From the NCBI GenBank assembly GCA_017431825.1, contig JAFRKI010000002.1, forward strand, positions 1 through 64,000: a DNA stretch of 64,000 bases, given 5' to 3'. Numbering within the stretch: position 1 is the stretch's first letter; each line of letters starts with the position of its first letter. Below, piece after piece: positions 25,777-34,602 of the stretch. The notes below the pieces were generated by a model. The model was not told the origin of the DNA. It saw nothing but the letters and a program-made list of their open reading frames with translations, and did not search any database. This stretch comes from Erysipelotrichaceae bacterium (lineage in GTDB: Bacteria > Bacillota_I > Bacilli_A > Erysipelotrichales > Erysipelotrichaceae). The position numbers and the translations under genes are program-made.

Positions 25777-26328
25777 CTATTTATCAGCCTCTATCAGAGA
25801 GAAGTAATCGTCTCTGTTGAGATAATACTCATTGCATATATAAGGCATGCCGTCCTTTTCTCTGACCATATCTTTGGAATCAAGGAAGCTGAAACCGCAG
25901 GACAGAGCCAGGTTGATGGATTTCTCATTATCTGCAAAACTGCTGTAAATGAATCTTTTCGCATCGTGTACTTCAAATGCCAGTTTCAGTAAGGCCATAA
26001 GTGTCTCTTTGCCATATCCCTTGCCCTGATGCTTAACCGCTATGCAAATGCCTCTTTCTTCATATATGCCGTTTTCTTTTCCCATGATGACGCCAAAACC
26101 GATGACTTCATCACTGTCTTTAATGCAGATGAAAAAAGCATCATTATCTTTCTGCAATCTGATGGTCCTTTCAAGGCGGTCTTTAGCATCCTCGATAGTA
26201 TAGGTATTCTTCCACAGCATGGTTTCGGAAAGCCTTTTATCGCTCCAGACGTTGTTTAAAACGGATTCCAGATCGGATTCCCGGGCTTTTCTCAGATGCA
26301 GATGTTCGGTATACAGTTCCTTGGTCAT
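25777..26328 (-). CDS. GNAT acetyltransferase (RimJ/RimL type)
   Basis: 183 residues. It begins 'TEHLHLRKARESDLESVL', typical of the RimJ/RimL group. The acetyl-CoA loop is 'IAVKHQGKGYGKETL', and 'INLALSCGFSFLDSK' is the C-terminal motif. The group acetylates protein N-termini or small amines; the target is unknown. AAGGCG precedes ATG, and TATAAT lies about 20 bp further upstream on the minus strand. Confidence 0.88.
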   Translation of the reverse strand: MTKELYTEHLHLRKARESDLESVLNNVWSDKRLSETMLWKNTYTIEDAKDRLERTIRLQKDNDAFFICIKDSDEVIGFGVIMGKENGIYEERGICIAVKHQGKGYGKETLMALLKLAFEVHDAKRFIYSSFADNEKSINLALSCGFSFLDSKDMVREKDGMPYICNEYYLNRDDYFSLIEADK

Positions 26329-26385
26329 ATTCGCCTTACGATTGTAAATTATAATAACATGTAAATAGAAAAGCGGATAGTGATA

Positions 26386-26406
26386 TATAATAATTGAGTA
26401 TATAAT
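26386..26406 (+). promoter_or_regulatory. Possible tandem -10 elements of the 238-aa membrane protein gene
   Basis: TATAAT occurs at 26386-26391 and again at 26401-26406, upstream of ATG 26440. Which one is used cannot be told; no good -35 is seen. Confidence 0.35.
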
Positions 26407-26439
26407 AATTACATTAGTGTTTTATGCAGGAGGTTTAAT

Positions 26440-27156
26440 ATGGCAGAAAAGAAAAAGAAAACATACGTCGCAGCCGATACTGAAGTTAAAAGCTCTCAGC
26501 CTCGTAAGGAAGCAAAACCTGTAGGTAATGCCGGTCCTAAACGTGTTATCGCTGTTATATGCTGGATCATCGCCCTGGCTCTGGAAGTCTGTGCTTTGAT
26601 GGTATTTTTAGGCAAGCTGGATCTGCAGTTCATGCCTCAGCTGTATCAGCTGATCGCTTTCCTGGCACTTGACCTGATCTTCGTCATCATCGGTGCCCAG
26701 TTCTGGAAAAAGGCCAATCATATCGATCCTATTTCCGAAGCCAACAAGACTAAATTCTGGTTATGGAACAACATGGGCGTCATTGCCTGTGCCTTCTGTT
26801 TCTTCCCGTTCGTCATCCTGGTCCTGGCCAATAAGGATGCCGACAAGAAGACCAAGACGGTCGCTATCGTTGCCGCACTGGTATGTCTGGCTATCGGCGG
26901 TCTGTCTTCCTATGACTGGAATCCGGTTTCCGAGGAACAGAAAGCTGCAGCTATCGACGTCTTAGGCGACAGCACAACCGTTTACTGGACGACATTCGGC
27001 AAGGTCTATCATACCCATGATGACTGTCCGCACCTGAATCAGAGCGAAACGCTGACTTATGGCACGGTCGAACAGGCCATTGCCAACAACCGTGTAAGAC
27101 TGTGCAAGACCTGCGCCAAGCAGGATAATCTGTCAGGATTGGCACTTGAAGACTAA
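26440..27156 (+). CDS. Membrane protein with C-terminal Cys/His motif
   Basis: 238 residues. A Lys-rich cytosolic head (1-35) is followed by four hydrophobic segments (about 38-60, 67-88, 110-130, 138-155). The C-terminal tail contains 'VYWTTFGKVYHTHDDC' and 'RLCKTCAK'. This H-x-H-x-x-C-x-H ... C-x-x-C arrangement is known from the ends of assorted Bacillota envelope proteins and may bind a metal or form disulphides. The family is otherwise unknown to me. AGGAGG lies 7 bp before ATG. Confidence 0.75.
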   Translation: MAEKKKKTYVAADTEVKSSQPRKEAKPVGNAGPKRVIAVICWIIALALEVCALMVFLGKLDLQFMPQLYQLIAFLALDLIFVIIGAQFWKKANHIDPISEANKTKFWLWNNMGVIACAFCFFPFVILVLANKDADKKTKTVAIVAALVCLAIGGLSSYDWNPVSEEQKAAAIDVLGDSTTVYWTTFGKVYHTHDDCPHLNQSETLTYGTVEQAIANNRVRLCKTCAKQDNLSGLALED

Positions 27157-27192
27157 AGATGCGTAATGCATCTTTTTTCGTATTCTGAATAA

Positions 27193-27221
27193 TTGACATT
27201 TAACGCTGTTTAAGATATTAT
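27193..27221 (+). promoter_or_regulatory. Promoter of the riboswitch-ATPase transcript
   Basis: TTGACA (27193-27198), 17-bp spacer, TATTAT (27216-27221). Transcription would start near 27228, just before the aptamer. Confidence 0.75.
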
Positions 27222-27230
27222 TCATTCGTT

Positions 27231-27313
27231 AATGAGGGAGTAGCAAGCGCATTGCGTAGCAAGCCAACAATCCCGGTTAATTACCTGGTTTGCTTTAAAT
27301 TGTGAGACTCATG
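27231..27313 (+). ncRNA. yybP-ykoY (Mn2+) riboswitch aptamer
   Basis: The conserved 5' core GGAGTAGC (27237-27244) and 3' core GTGAGA (27302-27307) are joined by a P1 helix ATGAG (27232-27236) / CTCAT (27308-27312). Between them a long arm can form from AAGC-AAC/GTTTGCTT and CCCGG/CCTGG around TTAATTA. These are the invariant parts of the Mn2+-sensing yybP-ykoY class, which often precedes P-type ATPases. It begins right at the predicted transcription start and is followed by an intrinsic terminator, so control is probably by attenuation, with Mn2+ allowing read-through. Confidence 0.85.
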
Positions 27314-27358
27314 TATAACTTATTAAGCTATGCATGGTCTATCCCTGAGTATTAGAAT

Positions 27359-27391
27359 AAAGGTGTAGCATGCAAAAGCTGTACCTTTTTT
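27359..27391 (+). terminator. Attenuator terminator of the riboswitch
   Basis: AAAGGTGTAGC (27359-27369) pairs with GCTGTACCTTT (27378-27388), followed by T residues, between the aptamer and the ATPase start. Confidence 0.85.
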
Positions 27392-27415
27392 ATTAAGGTA
27401 CAGGAAAGGAAAGAA

Positions 27416-30133
27416 ATGAAACACTATCTGGAAGAATGCAAAGAGGTCCTGAAGGACCTGAATACCAGTGAAAACGGCCTGAGTTCAGCAGAAGCCGAGA
27501 AAAGACTGGCCGCCAACGGCAAGAACAAGCTCGATGAACCGCCGAAACCGTCGATGCTTTCCAAGTTCATATCATCACTGGCTGATCCGATGATCATCAT
27601 GCTGATAGTGGCTGCCGCCATTCAGGCCGTAGTTACTGTCATCGAAGCCCATGGAAGCTTCCGATTCTCCGATTTTGCGGATGTCATCGTCATTCTGGCT
27701 GTCGTCATCATCAATACGATCATGTCGCTGGTCCAGGAAAGCAAATCCGAGGCCGCCATGGAAGCGCTGATGCAGATGACTGCCGCAACTTCCAAAGTCA
27801 TGAGAGACGGTGATGTCAAGGTCATCAAGAGCGAAGATATCGTCGTAGGCGATGTCATCGTGCTGGAAGCGGGCGATTCCGTACCGGCCGACTGCCGTAT
27901 CCTTGAATCCTATTCGATGAAGGCTGAAGAAGCAGCTCTTACCGGTGAATCCGTGCCTGTAACCAAGATCATCGACGTTCTGATGTGCAGAGACGGCAAG
28001 GAAGACGTAGCCTTAGGTGACCGTAAGAACATGATCTACAGCGGTTCCACCATCGTTTATGGAAGAGGAAAAGCTGTAGTAGTGGCTACCGGCATGGATA
28101 CCGAAATGGGCAAGATAGCCGATGCGCTGTCCATGGCTGAAAAGGAACTTACGCCTTTACAGAAGAAGATGACCGAACTATCGCACTTCCTTACAAAACT
28201 GGTCATCATCATCTGTGTCATAGTATTCATCGTCGGTATCGTCGAATCGATGCTGATAACAGAGAAGACCTTCAGCTGGAAGATACTGGGCGAAACTTCT
28301 TTGGATACCTTTATCGCGGCAATCGCACTGGCGGTTGCTGCCATACCTGAAGGACTGCCGGCTGTCGTCACGATCATTCTTTCCATCGGTGTAACGGCCA
28401 TGTCCAAGAGACAGGCATTAATAAGAAAACTGACAGCTGTTGAAACGCTGGGCTGTACCCAGATAATCTGTTCCGATAAGACAGGTACGCTGACTCAGAA
28501 CCGGATGACGGTCGTTGATACTTTCACCGATGATGCGATACTGCTGGCTACCACGATGGCCATGTGTAATGATGCCAAGCGTAAGGTCGGTATGCATGAA
28601 GCGGTAGGTGAACCGACTGAAGCCGCTCTGGTAAACCATGCTCACGACATCCGTTTGTATAAGGACGAGCTTGATGAGAACTACCCGAGAGTAGGTGAAG
28701 CTCCTTTTGATTCCTTAAGAAAGATGATGTCTACCGTTCATAAGGTAGACGGTAAATACGTACAGTACACCAAAGGTGCCTGTGAAGTTCTTCTGACAAG
28801 ATGCAAATCCTATTTTGAGAACGGCAAGATCGTTCCGATGAATGATGAATACCGCAATCATGTCAAGAAACAGATCAAGGCCTTTGCGGACAGAGCCTTA
28901 AGAACATTAGGCGCTGCCGTAAGATACTATGATGAAATGCCTTCTTCCTTTGAGGCTGAAGACCTCGAGAAGGATATGATATTCGTAGGCTTCGTCGGCA
29001 TGATCGATCCTTGCCGTCCGGAAGTCTATGATGCGATCAACGAATGCCGGGCTGCCGGTATCAGACCGATAATGATCACCGGTGACCATCAGGATACCGC
29101 CATCGCCATCGGTAAGGATCTGGGCATCATCACCGATGAATCACAGGCCATCCTGGGTGCTGAACTGGACAAATTCTCTGATGAAGAGATGCTGACGGAA
29201 GTACAGAAGTATTCCGTATATGCCCGTGTTCAGCCTGAACATAAATCTCGTATCGTCAAAGCCTGGAGAGAACTGGGCTATGTAACAGCCATGACCGGCG
29301 ACGGTGTCAACGATGCACCATCCATCAAGGCTGCCGATATCGGTATCGGCATGGGCATTACCGGAACCGATGTAACCAAGGGTGTTGCCGACATGGTACT
29401 GGCTGACGATAACTTTGCGACCATCGTCAATGCGGTAGAAGAAGGTCGTAAGATCTATGACAACGTTCTGAAGGTCCTGCAGTTCCAGCTTTCCACCAAC
29501 ATGAGTGAAGTCATAATCATGTTCTTCGCTTCTCTTCTTAACTTCACGATCCTTTCTCCTGTCCATCTTTTATGGATCAACATGGTAACCGACTCGCTAC
29601 CAGGCCTGGCATTGGGTATGGAAAAGGCCGAAGGCGACCTGATGACCCGTAAACCGCGTTCATCGACTGACGGCATATTCTCCGGAGGAGCCGGTGTCGA
29701 TATGGTATGGCAGGGCATCTATCTGGCCATCGTCGAGTTTGCAGCTTACTTCATCGGCTATCATCTGGAATACGGATCATTCGAAGGAGTATTCAGAGGC
29801 ACGACCTGTATCAATGCCATGGCCATGGCCTTCCTGACCGTCAACTTTGCGGAAATGATGTGTGCCATGAACATGCGTTCGCGTAAGGGTTCCATCTTCT
29901 CCAAGGAGATGCTCAAAAACATGAACTGGTGGCTGATCGGAGCCTTTGGCGTCACGACGCTGCTGACGCTTGTTGCCATCTATATGCCTGGTTTATCATC
30001 CGTATTCGGTATCGAAGCCGGCACCTTTGAAACCAAGGAACTGCTGATATCCATAGCTCTGGCCTTAAGTATCATTCCGATATTCGAGATCGGAAAGGCA
30101 ATCAGCAGAGCTGCTCATAAAAAGGCTCAATAG
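27416..30133 (+). CDS. Cation-translocating P-type ATPase (Ca2+/Mn2+ type)
   Basis: 905 residues in the P2 ATPase order: N-terminal cation domain, TM1-2, actuator 'TGESVP' (about 176), TM3-4 with 'AAIPEGLPAVV', phosphorylation site 'CSDKTGTLT' (Asp about 355), 'MITGDHQDTA', hinge 'MTGDGVNDAPS' (about 628), and six C-terminal TM helices with 'LLWINMVTDSLPGLALG'. The PEGLP and N-x-x-x-D motifs are those of Ca2+-ATPases. The upstream yybP-ykoY element argues for Mn2+ export as the physiological role, as for L. lactis YoaB. AGGAAAGG precedes ATG. Single gene with its own terminator. Confidence 0.95.
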   Translation: MKHYLEECKEVLKDLNTSENGLSSAEAEKRLAANGKNKLDEPPKPSMLSKFISSLADPMIIMLIVAAAIQAVVTVIEAHGSFRFSDFADVIVILAVVIINTIMSLVQESKSEAAMEALMQMTAATSKVMRDGDVKVIKSEDIVVGDVIVLEAGDSVPADCRILESYSMKAEEAALTGESVPVTKIIDVLMCRDGKEDVALGDRKNMIYSGSTIVYGRGKAVVVATGMDTEMGKIADALSMAEKELTPLQKKMTELSHFLTKLVIIICVIVFIVGIVESMLITEKTFSWKILGETSLDTFIAAIALAVAAIPEGLPAVVTIILSIGVTAMSKRQALIRKLTAVETLGCTQIICSDKTGTLTQNRMTVVDTFTDDAILLATTMAMCNDAKRKVGMHEAVGEPTEAALVNHAHDIRLYKDELDENYPRVGEAPFDSLRKMMSTVHKVDGKYVQYTKGACEVLLTRCKSYFENGKIVPMNDEYRNHVKKQIKAFADRALRTLGAAVRYYDEMPSSFEAEDLEKDMIFVGFVGMIDPCRPEVYDAINECRAAGIRPIMITGDHQDTAIAIGKDLGIITDESQAILGAELDKFSDEEMLTEVQKYSVYARVQPEHKSRIVKAWRELGYVTAMTGDGVNDAPSIKAADIGIGMGITGTDVTKGVADMVLADDNFATIVNAVEEGRKIYDNVLKVLQFQLSTNMSEVIIMFFASLLNFTILSPVHLLWINMVTDSLPGLALGMEKAEGDLMTRKPRSSTDGIFSGGAGVDMVWQGIYLAIVEFAAYFIGYHLEYGSFEGVFRGTTCINAMAMAFLTVNFAEMMCAMNMRSRKGSIFSKEMLKNMNWWLIGAFGVTTLLTLVAIYMPGLSSVFGIEAGTFETKELLISIALALSIIPIFEIGKAISRAAHKKAQ

Positions 30134-30140
30134 ATAAAAT

Positions 30141-30168
30141 AAAGACTGGCGCTGAAGCCAGTCTTTTT
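30141..30168 (+). terminator. P-type ATPase terminator
   Basis: AAAGACTGGC / GCCAGTCTTT with loop GCTGAA, then T residues. Confidence 0.9.
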
Positions 30169-30220
30169 ATTACCTGATAAAAACTGATATTATATCTTTA
30201 TAACGATAACGGAGGCAGAT

Positions 30221-31342
30221 ATGAAAAACAAAGACAGAATGACAGCGATACTGATCACGGTATTGTCGGTCCTGACAGCACTGCCAAGTGGCATACTGAT
30301 CGCTTATATCGGCTTTAAGTCCGGTATCGGAGTATTAATGATCTACATCACTTTCGTGCTGTCTGTGGCAATAGCGATGATACTTCAGACGGCCATTCAC
30401 GAAGCCGGCCATATGGTCTTCGGACTTCTTACCGGTTTCCGTTTCATATCATACCGGATCCTTTCCTATATCGTGATCAGGGAAAATGACAGACTGAAGC
30501 TCAGCAGGTTCGCTATACCCGGAACTTTGGGACAGTGCCTGATGGGAACGCCCGTAGATAAAGATAAGAAGCCTTATTTTCTTTATAATGCCGGAGGTGT
30601 CATCTTCAATCTTATTTCCGCCTGCATCTGTTACCCGCTTTCTCTGCTTGTTTCAAACCCCTATCTGGCGATATGCCTTGCCGTAAACGGCATGTATGCG
30701 CTGATATCGCTCTTCAGTAACGCCATACCGTTCAAAGGCAACGGTGTGGCCAATGACGGCATGAATATCCTGGAAATGACTAAATACCCTGATACGATCG
30801 ACTGCTTTTACAGGATGCTTGATTTCTATGAAATGATGAATAGCGGCGGCAGATCAAGGGATATTCCCGAAGATGTTTTAGATCTGAGAGAAAGCACGCT
30901 GACTACGGGAGGCTTAGGAGCTTCAAATATCATCTATCTTGAGAATAAACTGATGGATGAGCACCGTTTTACGGAAGCCGAAGAACTTATAAAAGATGCA
31001 TATGAGAAGGAATATCCTCTTCTTGATTACCATAAATGCCTGCTGAATTTGGACCAGAAGTACCTGGACATGCTGAAGTGCGGTTTTGAAGACTTTAGCG
31101 ACAAGAAGATGCTGAAGTTCATCGATTCATCCAAGGCAAGGATGCTTTCGGTCGTCAGATATCTGTATGCAAAGGCTCTTTATCAGAATGACCGAAAGGA
31201 AGCCGATAATCAGCTTAAAACCTTTGAACTGCTGGAAAAGGATTATCCTTTTAAGGGAGAATGCAAGAGTGAAAAGGAACTGATGGAAATAGCTGAAGAA
31301 AAGCTTGGTCAGACCGATATAATAAATAAAGAAACATTATGA
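30221..31342 (+). CDS. Membrane M50-like zinc metalloprotease
   Basis: 373 residues. Hydrophobic segments lie at about 10-30, 35-58, 115-135 and 140-165. The zinc motif HEAGH (60-64) falls in the second, and 'NDGMN' (about 178) offers the third ligand Asp, as in site-2 proteases. The C-terminal ~170 residues are soluble and helical, possibly TPR-like. S2P-type enzymes cut substrates within the membrane, often anti-sigma factors; none is identified here. GGAGG precedes ATG. Its last four bases overlap the rfbB start, so the two are translationally coupled, an odd pairing. Confidence 0.82.
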   Translation: MKNKDRMTAILITVLSVLTALPSGILIAYIGFKSGIGVLMIYITFVLSVAIAMILQTAIHEAGHMVFGLLTGFRFISYRILSYIVIRENDRLKLSRFAIPGTLGQCLMGTPVDKDKKPYFLYNAGGVIFNLISACICYPLSLLVSNPYLAICLAVNGMYALISLFSNAIPFKGNGVANDGMNILEMTKYPDTIDCFYRMLDFYEMMNSGGRSRDIPEDVLDLRESTLTTGGLGASNIIYLENKLMDEHRFTEAEELIKDAYEKEYPLLDYHKCLLNLDQKYLDMLKCGFEDFSDKKMLKFIDSSKARMLSVVRYLYAKALYQNDRKEADNQLKTFELLEKDYPFKGECKSEKELMEIAEEKLGQTDIINKETL

Positions 31343-32358
31343 ACATTCTTATAACCGGAGCAGCCGGCTTCATCGGCAGCAACTTCACTTACTATGAACT
31401 GGATAAGCATCCCGAAGACAGGATAGTCGCCCTGGACCTTTTGACCTATGCCGGCAACCTGAAGAATCTTGAGGGATGTAAGAAATATCCGCAGTTCTCC
31501 TTTGTGAAGATGGACATAAGAGACAGAGACAGCATTTATAAGTTCTTTGAGAAAGAGAACTTTGACATAGTGGTGAACTTTGCGGCTGAAAGCCATGTGG
31601 ACAGAAGCATAATGGATCCGGAAGTCTTTCTTTCGACCAATGTCATCGGTACGGAAGTGCTGATGGATGCCTGCCTTAAGTACGGCGTAAAGAGATTCCA
31701 TCAGGTGTCTACCGATGAAGTGTACGGTGACCTGCCTTTGGAGACCAAGGATTCCTTTTTCACTGAGGAAACGCCTTTACATGCGTCTTCGCCTTACAGC
31801 GCTTCCAAGGCCGCTGCTGATCTGCTGGTAAACGCCTACAACCGAACTTACGGCTTAAATACCACCATTTCCCGCTGTTCCAACAACTACGGTCCTTATC
31901 AGTTCCCGGAGAAACTGATCCCGTTAATGATAAACAATGCCCGTCATGACAGGCCTTTACCTGTCTACGGCAAAGGAATAAACATCAGGGACTGGCTGCA
32001 TGTATACGATCACTGTGCGGGAATAGACCTTGTAATGAGAAAGGGAAAAAACGGCGAAGTATACAATATCGGCGGCCATAATGAAAAACGCAATATCGAC
32101 GTGGTGAAGACCATCCTTAAGGAACTTGATAAGCCTGAATCACTGATCACCTATGTCGCTGACAGAAAAGGCCATGACCTAAGGTATGCCATCGATCCTT
32201 CCAAGATCGAAAGGGAACTTGGCTGGAAACCGGTCTATGATTTCGATACGGGAATAAAGGAGACCATAGAATGGTATCTTGACCATGAAGAATGGATGAA
32301 TGAGATCACCAGCGGTGAATACCTCAGGTATTACGAGGAGATGTATAAAGACATATAG
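31339..32358 (+). CDS. rfbB: dTDP-glucose 4,6-dehydratase
   Basis: 339 residues of the extended short-chain dehydrogenase family: NAD-binding 'GAAGFIGS' (7-14), catalytic 'STDEVYGDLP', 'YSASK' (about 152-156), and 'SRCSNNYGPYQFPEKLIP', which is diagnostic for RmlB. It makes dTDP-4-keto-6-deoxyglucose for surface sugars. No rfbA, rfbC or rfbD adjoins it, so the partners must be elsewhere. It overlaps the upstream metalloprotease gene by ATGA. Confidence 0.95.
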   Translation: MNILITGAAGFIGSNFTYYELDKHPEDRIVALDLLTYAGNLKNLEGCKKYPQFSFVKMDIRDRDSIYKFFEKENFDIVVNFAAESHVDRSIMDPEVFLSTNVIGTEVLMDACLKYGVKRFHQVSTDEVYGDLPLETKDSFFTEETPLHASSPYSASKAAADLLVNAYNRTYGLNTTISRCSNNYGPYQFPEKLIPLMINNARHDRPLPVYGKGINIRDWLHVYDHCAGIDLVMRKGKNGEVYNIGGHNEKRNIDVVKTILKELDKPESLITYVADRKGHDLRYAIDPSKIERELGWKPVYDFDTGIKETIEWYLDHEEWMNEITSGEYLRYYEEMYKDI

Positions 32359-32407
32359 TAATGGATCATTTGATTCAATGAATATTAAGCAGATAAGGAG
32401 ATAGTTT

Positions 32408-33670
32408 ATGTTGGATTTCATCAATGTCGTTCTGGGGCTCGGCGCTTCGGTCGTCATGCCGATCATCATTTTCATTATCGGCCTGGTATTCAGGATGAAG
32501 CCTGCCAAGGCTCTGATATCCGGGCTGACTGTAGGTGTCGGTTTTATCGGCATCAATCTCGTAACGGGTATGATGAGCGAATATCTGACACCGATAATCA
32601 GCGGTCTGCAGTCAAAATTCAATATCATGCTGGATGTCTATGATATCGGCTGGCCGGTATCCAGCGGCATTGCCTTTTCGTCAGGGATACTGGTCATAGC
32701 CTTGTTTATCATCCTGATACTGGTGAACATAATCATGCTGGTGCTTAACGTAACCAATACGCTGAATGTCGATCTGTGGAACTTCTGGAATTTCATACTG
32801 GGCGCGGCGCTGGCTTATGCCCTTAGTGGTTCTTTCGTCATCGGTTGTATCGTCGGTGCGGTGTACGGGGCAGTCGTCCTCTATCTGAGCGATAAGCACG
32901 AGAAAGTCCTGGGTGAATTCCTGGGACAGCCGGGAGTGACGATAACTACCCAGAGCTTTTCGCTCATCATGTATCTTTGCATGGGCATCAACTGGCTCCT
33001 GGATCATATTCCTGGTATAAATAAGATCAGTTTCTCTCTAGGCAGCACTGATGAGAAGTATGAATTCCTTACCAACCCCATCCTTCTAGGATTCGCACTG
33101 GGACTGGTACTTTCGCTGGTCTGCGGCGTCGACTGGCAGAATTCCCTGAAAGCAGCCATCGGCATGGGTGCTGTCATGTTTATCCTGCCGAAGATGGTGG
33201 CGATACTGATCGACGGTATCGATCCCGTATCCAAGGCTGCACAGGACTATCTCAGCGAAAAGTTCCCGGGCAGGCATCTTAATATCGGCATGGATCTGGC
33301 TATAGCTATAGGTGACAAGGACGTCATTACCATAGCCATGATAATGATACCGGTGACCATCCTGATGGCCATGGTCCTTCCTTTCAACAGGATGCTGCCG
33401 TTCATGGATCTGCCTTCGATGCCTTATACGATGGTAGCTCCGGTAATTGCGAGTAAGCGTAATTCCTTCAGAGCTCTGATCATAGCCATGGTCGTGGTGG
33501 CCTTACAGCTTTATATCGCTACCGATCTGGCTCCGATATTCACATCCATTGCGATGAACAGCGGACTGATCGACGCATCCTCCGGAATGGTATGTTCCTT
33601 AGCCTGCGGCGGCAATCTGATCGCCTGGATACAGCTAAAACTCATACAGGTATTTCAGACGGTTTTCTAA
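32408..33670 (+). CDS. Orphan PTS galactitol-type enzyme IIC
   Basis: 420 residues, about ten TM segments. It is clearly homologous to the gatC product at 17658: 'ASVVMPIIIFIIGLVF', 'DIGWPVSSGIAF', 'NVDLWNFWNFILG', 'VAPVIASKRNSFRA'. No IIA or IIB gene lies next to it. It may borrow the IIB and GNAT-IIA proteins of the other operon or work with partners outside the window. AAGGAG lies 8 bp before ATG, 49 bp after rfbB. Its own terminator follows. Confidence 0.92.
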   Translation: MLDFINVVLGLGASVVMPIIIFIIGLVFRMKPAKALISGLTVGVGFIGINLVTGMMSEYLTPIISGLQSKFNIMLDVYDIGWPVSSGIAFSSGILVIALFIILILVNIIMLVLNVTNTLNVDLWNFWNFILGAALAYALSGSFVIGCIVGAVYGAVVLYLSDKHEKVLGEFLGQPGVTITTQSFSLIMYLCMGINWLLDHIPGINKISFSLGSTDEKYEFLTNPILLGFALGLVLSLVCGVDWQNSLKAAIGMGAVMFILPKMVAILIDGIDPVSKAAQDYLSEKFPGRHLNIGMDLAIAIGDKDVITIAMIMIPVTILMAMVLPFNRMLPFMDLPSMPYTMVAPVIASKRNSFRALIIAMVVVALQLYIATDLAPIFTSIAMNSGLIDASSGMVCSLACGGNLIAWIQLKLIQVFQTVF

Positions 33671-33677
33671 AGATATT

Positions 33678-33701
33678 AAAACCGGATCGATATCCGGTTT
33701 T
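33678..33701 (+). terminator. Terminator after the orphan IIC gene
   Basis: AAAACCGGAT / ATCCGGTTTT with loop CGAT. The symmetrical A/T ends may also stop the converging esterase transcript. Confidence 0.85.
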
Positions 33702-33711
33702 CTTATGCTTA

Positions 33712-34602
33712 TCAGGATTGATGCAGATGTTTTCTGAAGAAAGCACATTCATCATCATTGCATCTGTCTGCTTCTTCCAAACGGCAGTTCAGATGAAAGA
33801 CATGTCTGATGTCCTTGCGTTCCTTAGAGCCGTAGATGTGATGCTCGCATTCGACACCGAGAGACTTGAGTCTGATGTATATCGGATAAGACATGAACTT
33901 AAGGAAATCATTATGAGCAGTCATCACGAAGGAAGGCGGGAAGTCTTTGGTCATATTCTTTGCGACCTTGAACTGTTTAAGATAAGGTTTGTAATCGACA
34001 GGAAGGTAATCAGACGTCATAAAGGCATCGCTTGGTTTAAGGATCCTGTTTACGCAAAGATAATAGACACCGCAGTTAAGACAGCAGGCTCTTACCTTGA
34101 AATCTTCCGGTATCTTCAGATCAAACAGCTTCTGATATTTTTCATTGGTAAGGATAGTAACGCACTGCTGTGCCAGCTGTGCTCCGGCAGAATCGCCGAC
34201 GATGAAGATATTATCGTAGTCGATATAATACTCGTCGTGCTTTTTCTTTACCCAGTTAAAGACCGCAAAACAGTCTTCAAGGGCAGCAGGATAACGGTTT
34301 TCAGGAGCCAGACGGTAGGTGAAATTGACGACACTGAAGCCTCTTTGGGCCAGACGCATGCAGTAGTGCTGATAAAGCTCTTTATCGCCGTAGGTCCAGC
34401 CGCCGCCGTGAATGGAGATGATACACGGTATTTTATGATCTGTTCCGGACGGGACATAAACATCCAGAAGGTTATTTTCATATGCTCCGTATTTAAGGTC
34501 AGTAAAACGCCTGATGTCATCAGGTATCGTAAGATCGGCATCTCTGATATCGTCGCTTTCCTTACAGTCAGCACGCCATTTTTCAACTCTTTCAAGAGAC
34601 AT
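33712..34602 (-). CDS. Alpha/beta hydrolase (hormone-sensitive lipase-like esterase)
   Basis: 296 residues. 'SIHGGGWTYGDKE' is the oxyanion motif of the HSL/carboxylesterase class, 'VGDSAGAQLA' the nucleophile elbow, and 'MTAHNDFL' and 'DIRHVFH' the likely acid and His regions. It should hydrolyse small esters in the cytosol. Its ATG overlaps the TGA of the MFS gene by one base (TGATG), so both come from one mRNA; the transporter may import the ester or its product. Confidence 0.9.
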   Translation of the reverse strand: MSLERVEKWRADCKESDDIRDADLTIPDDIRRFTDLKYGAYENNLLDVYVPSGTDHKIPCIISIHGGGWTYGDKELYQHYCMRLAQRGFSVVNFTYRLAPENRYPAALEDCFAVFNWVKKKHDEYYIDYDNIFIVGDSAGAQLAQQCVTILTNEKYQKLFDLKIPEDFKVRACCLNCGVYYLCVNRILKPSDAFMTSDYLPVDYKPYLKQFKVAKNMTKDFPPSFVMTAHNDFLKFMSYPIYIRLKSLGVECEHHIYGSKERKDIRHVFHLNCRLEEADRCNDDECAFFRKHLHQS

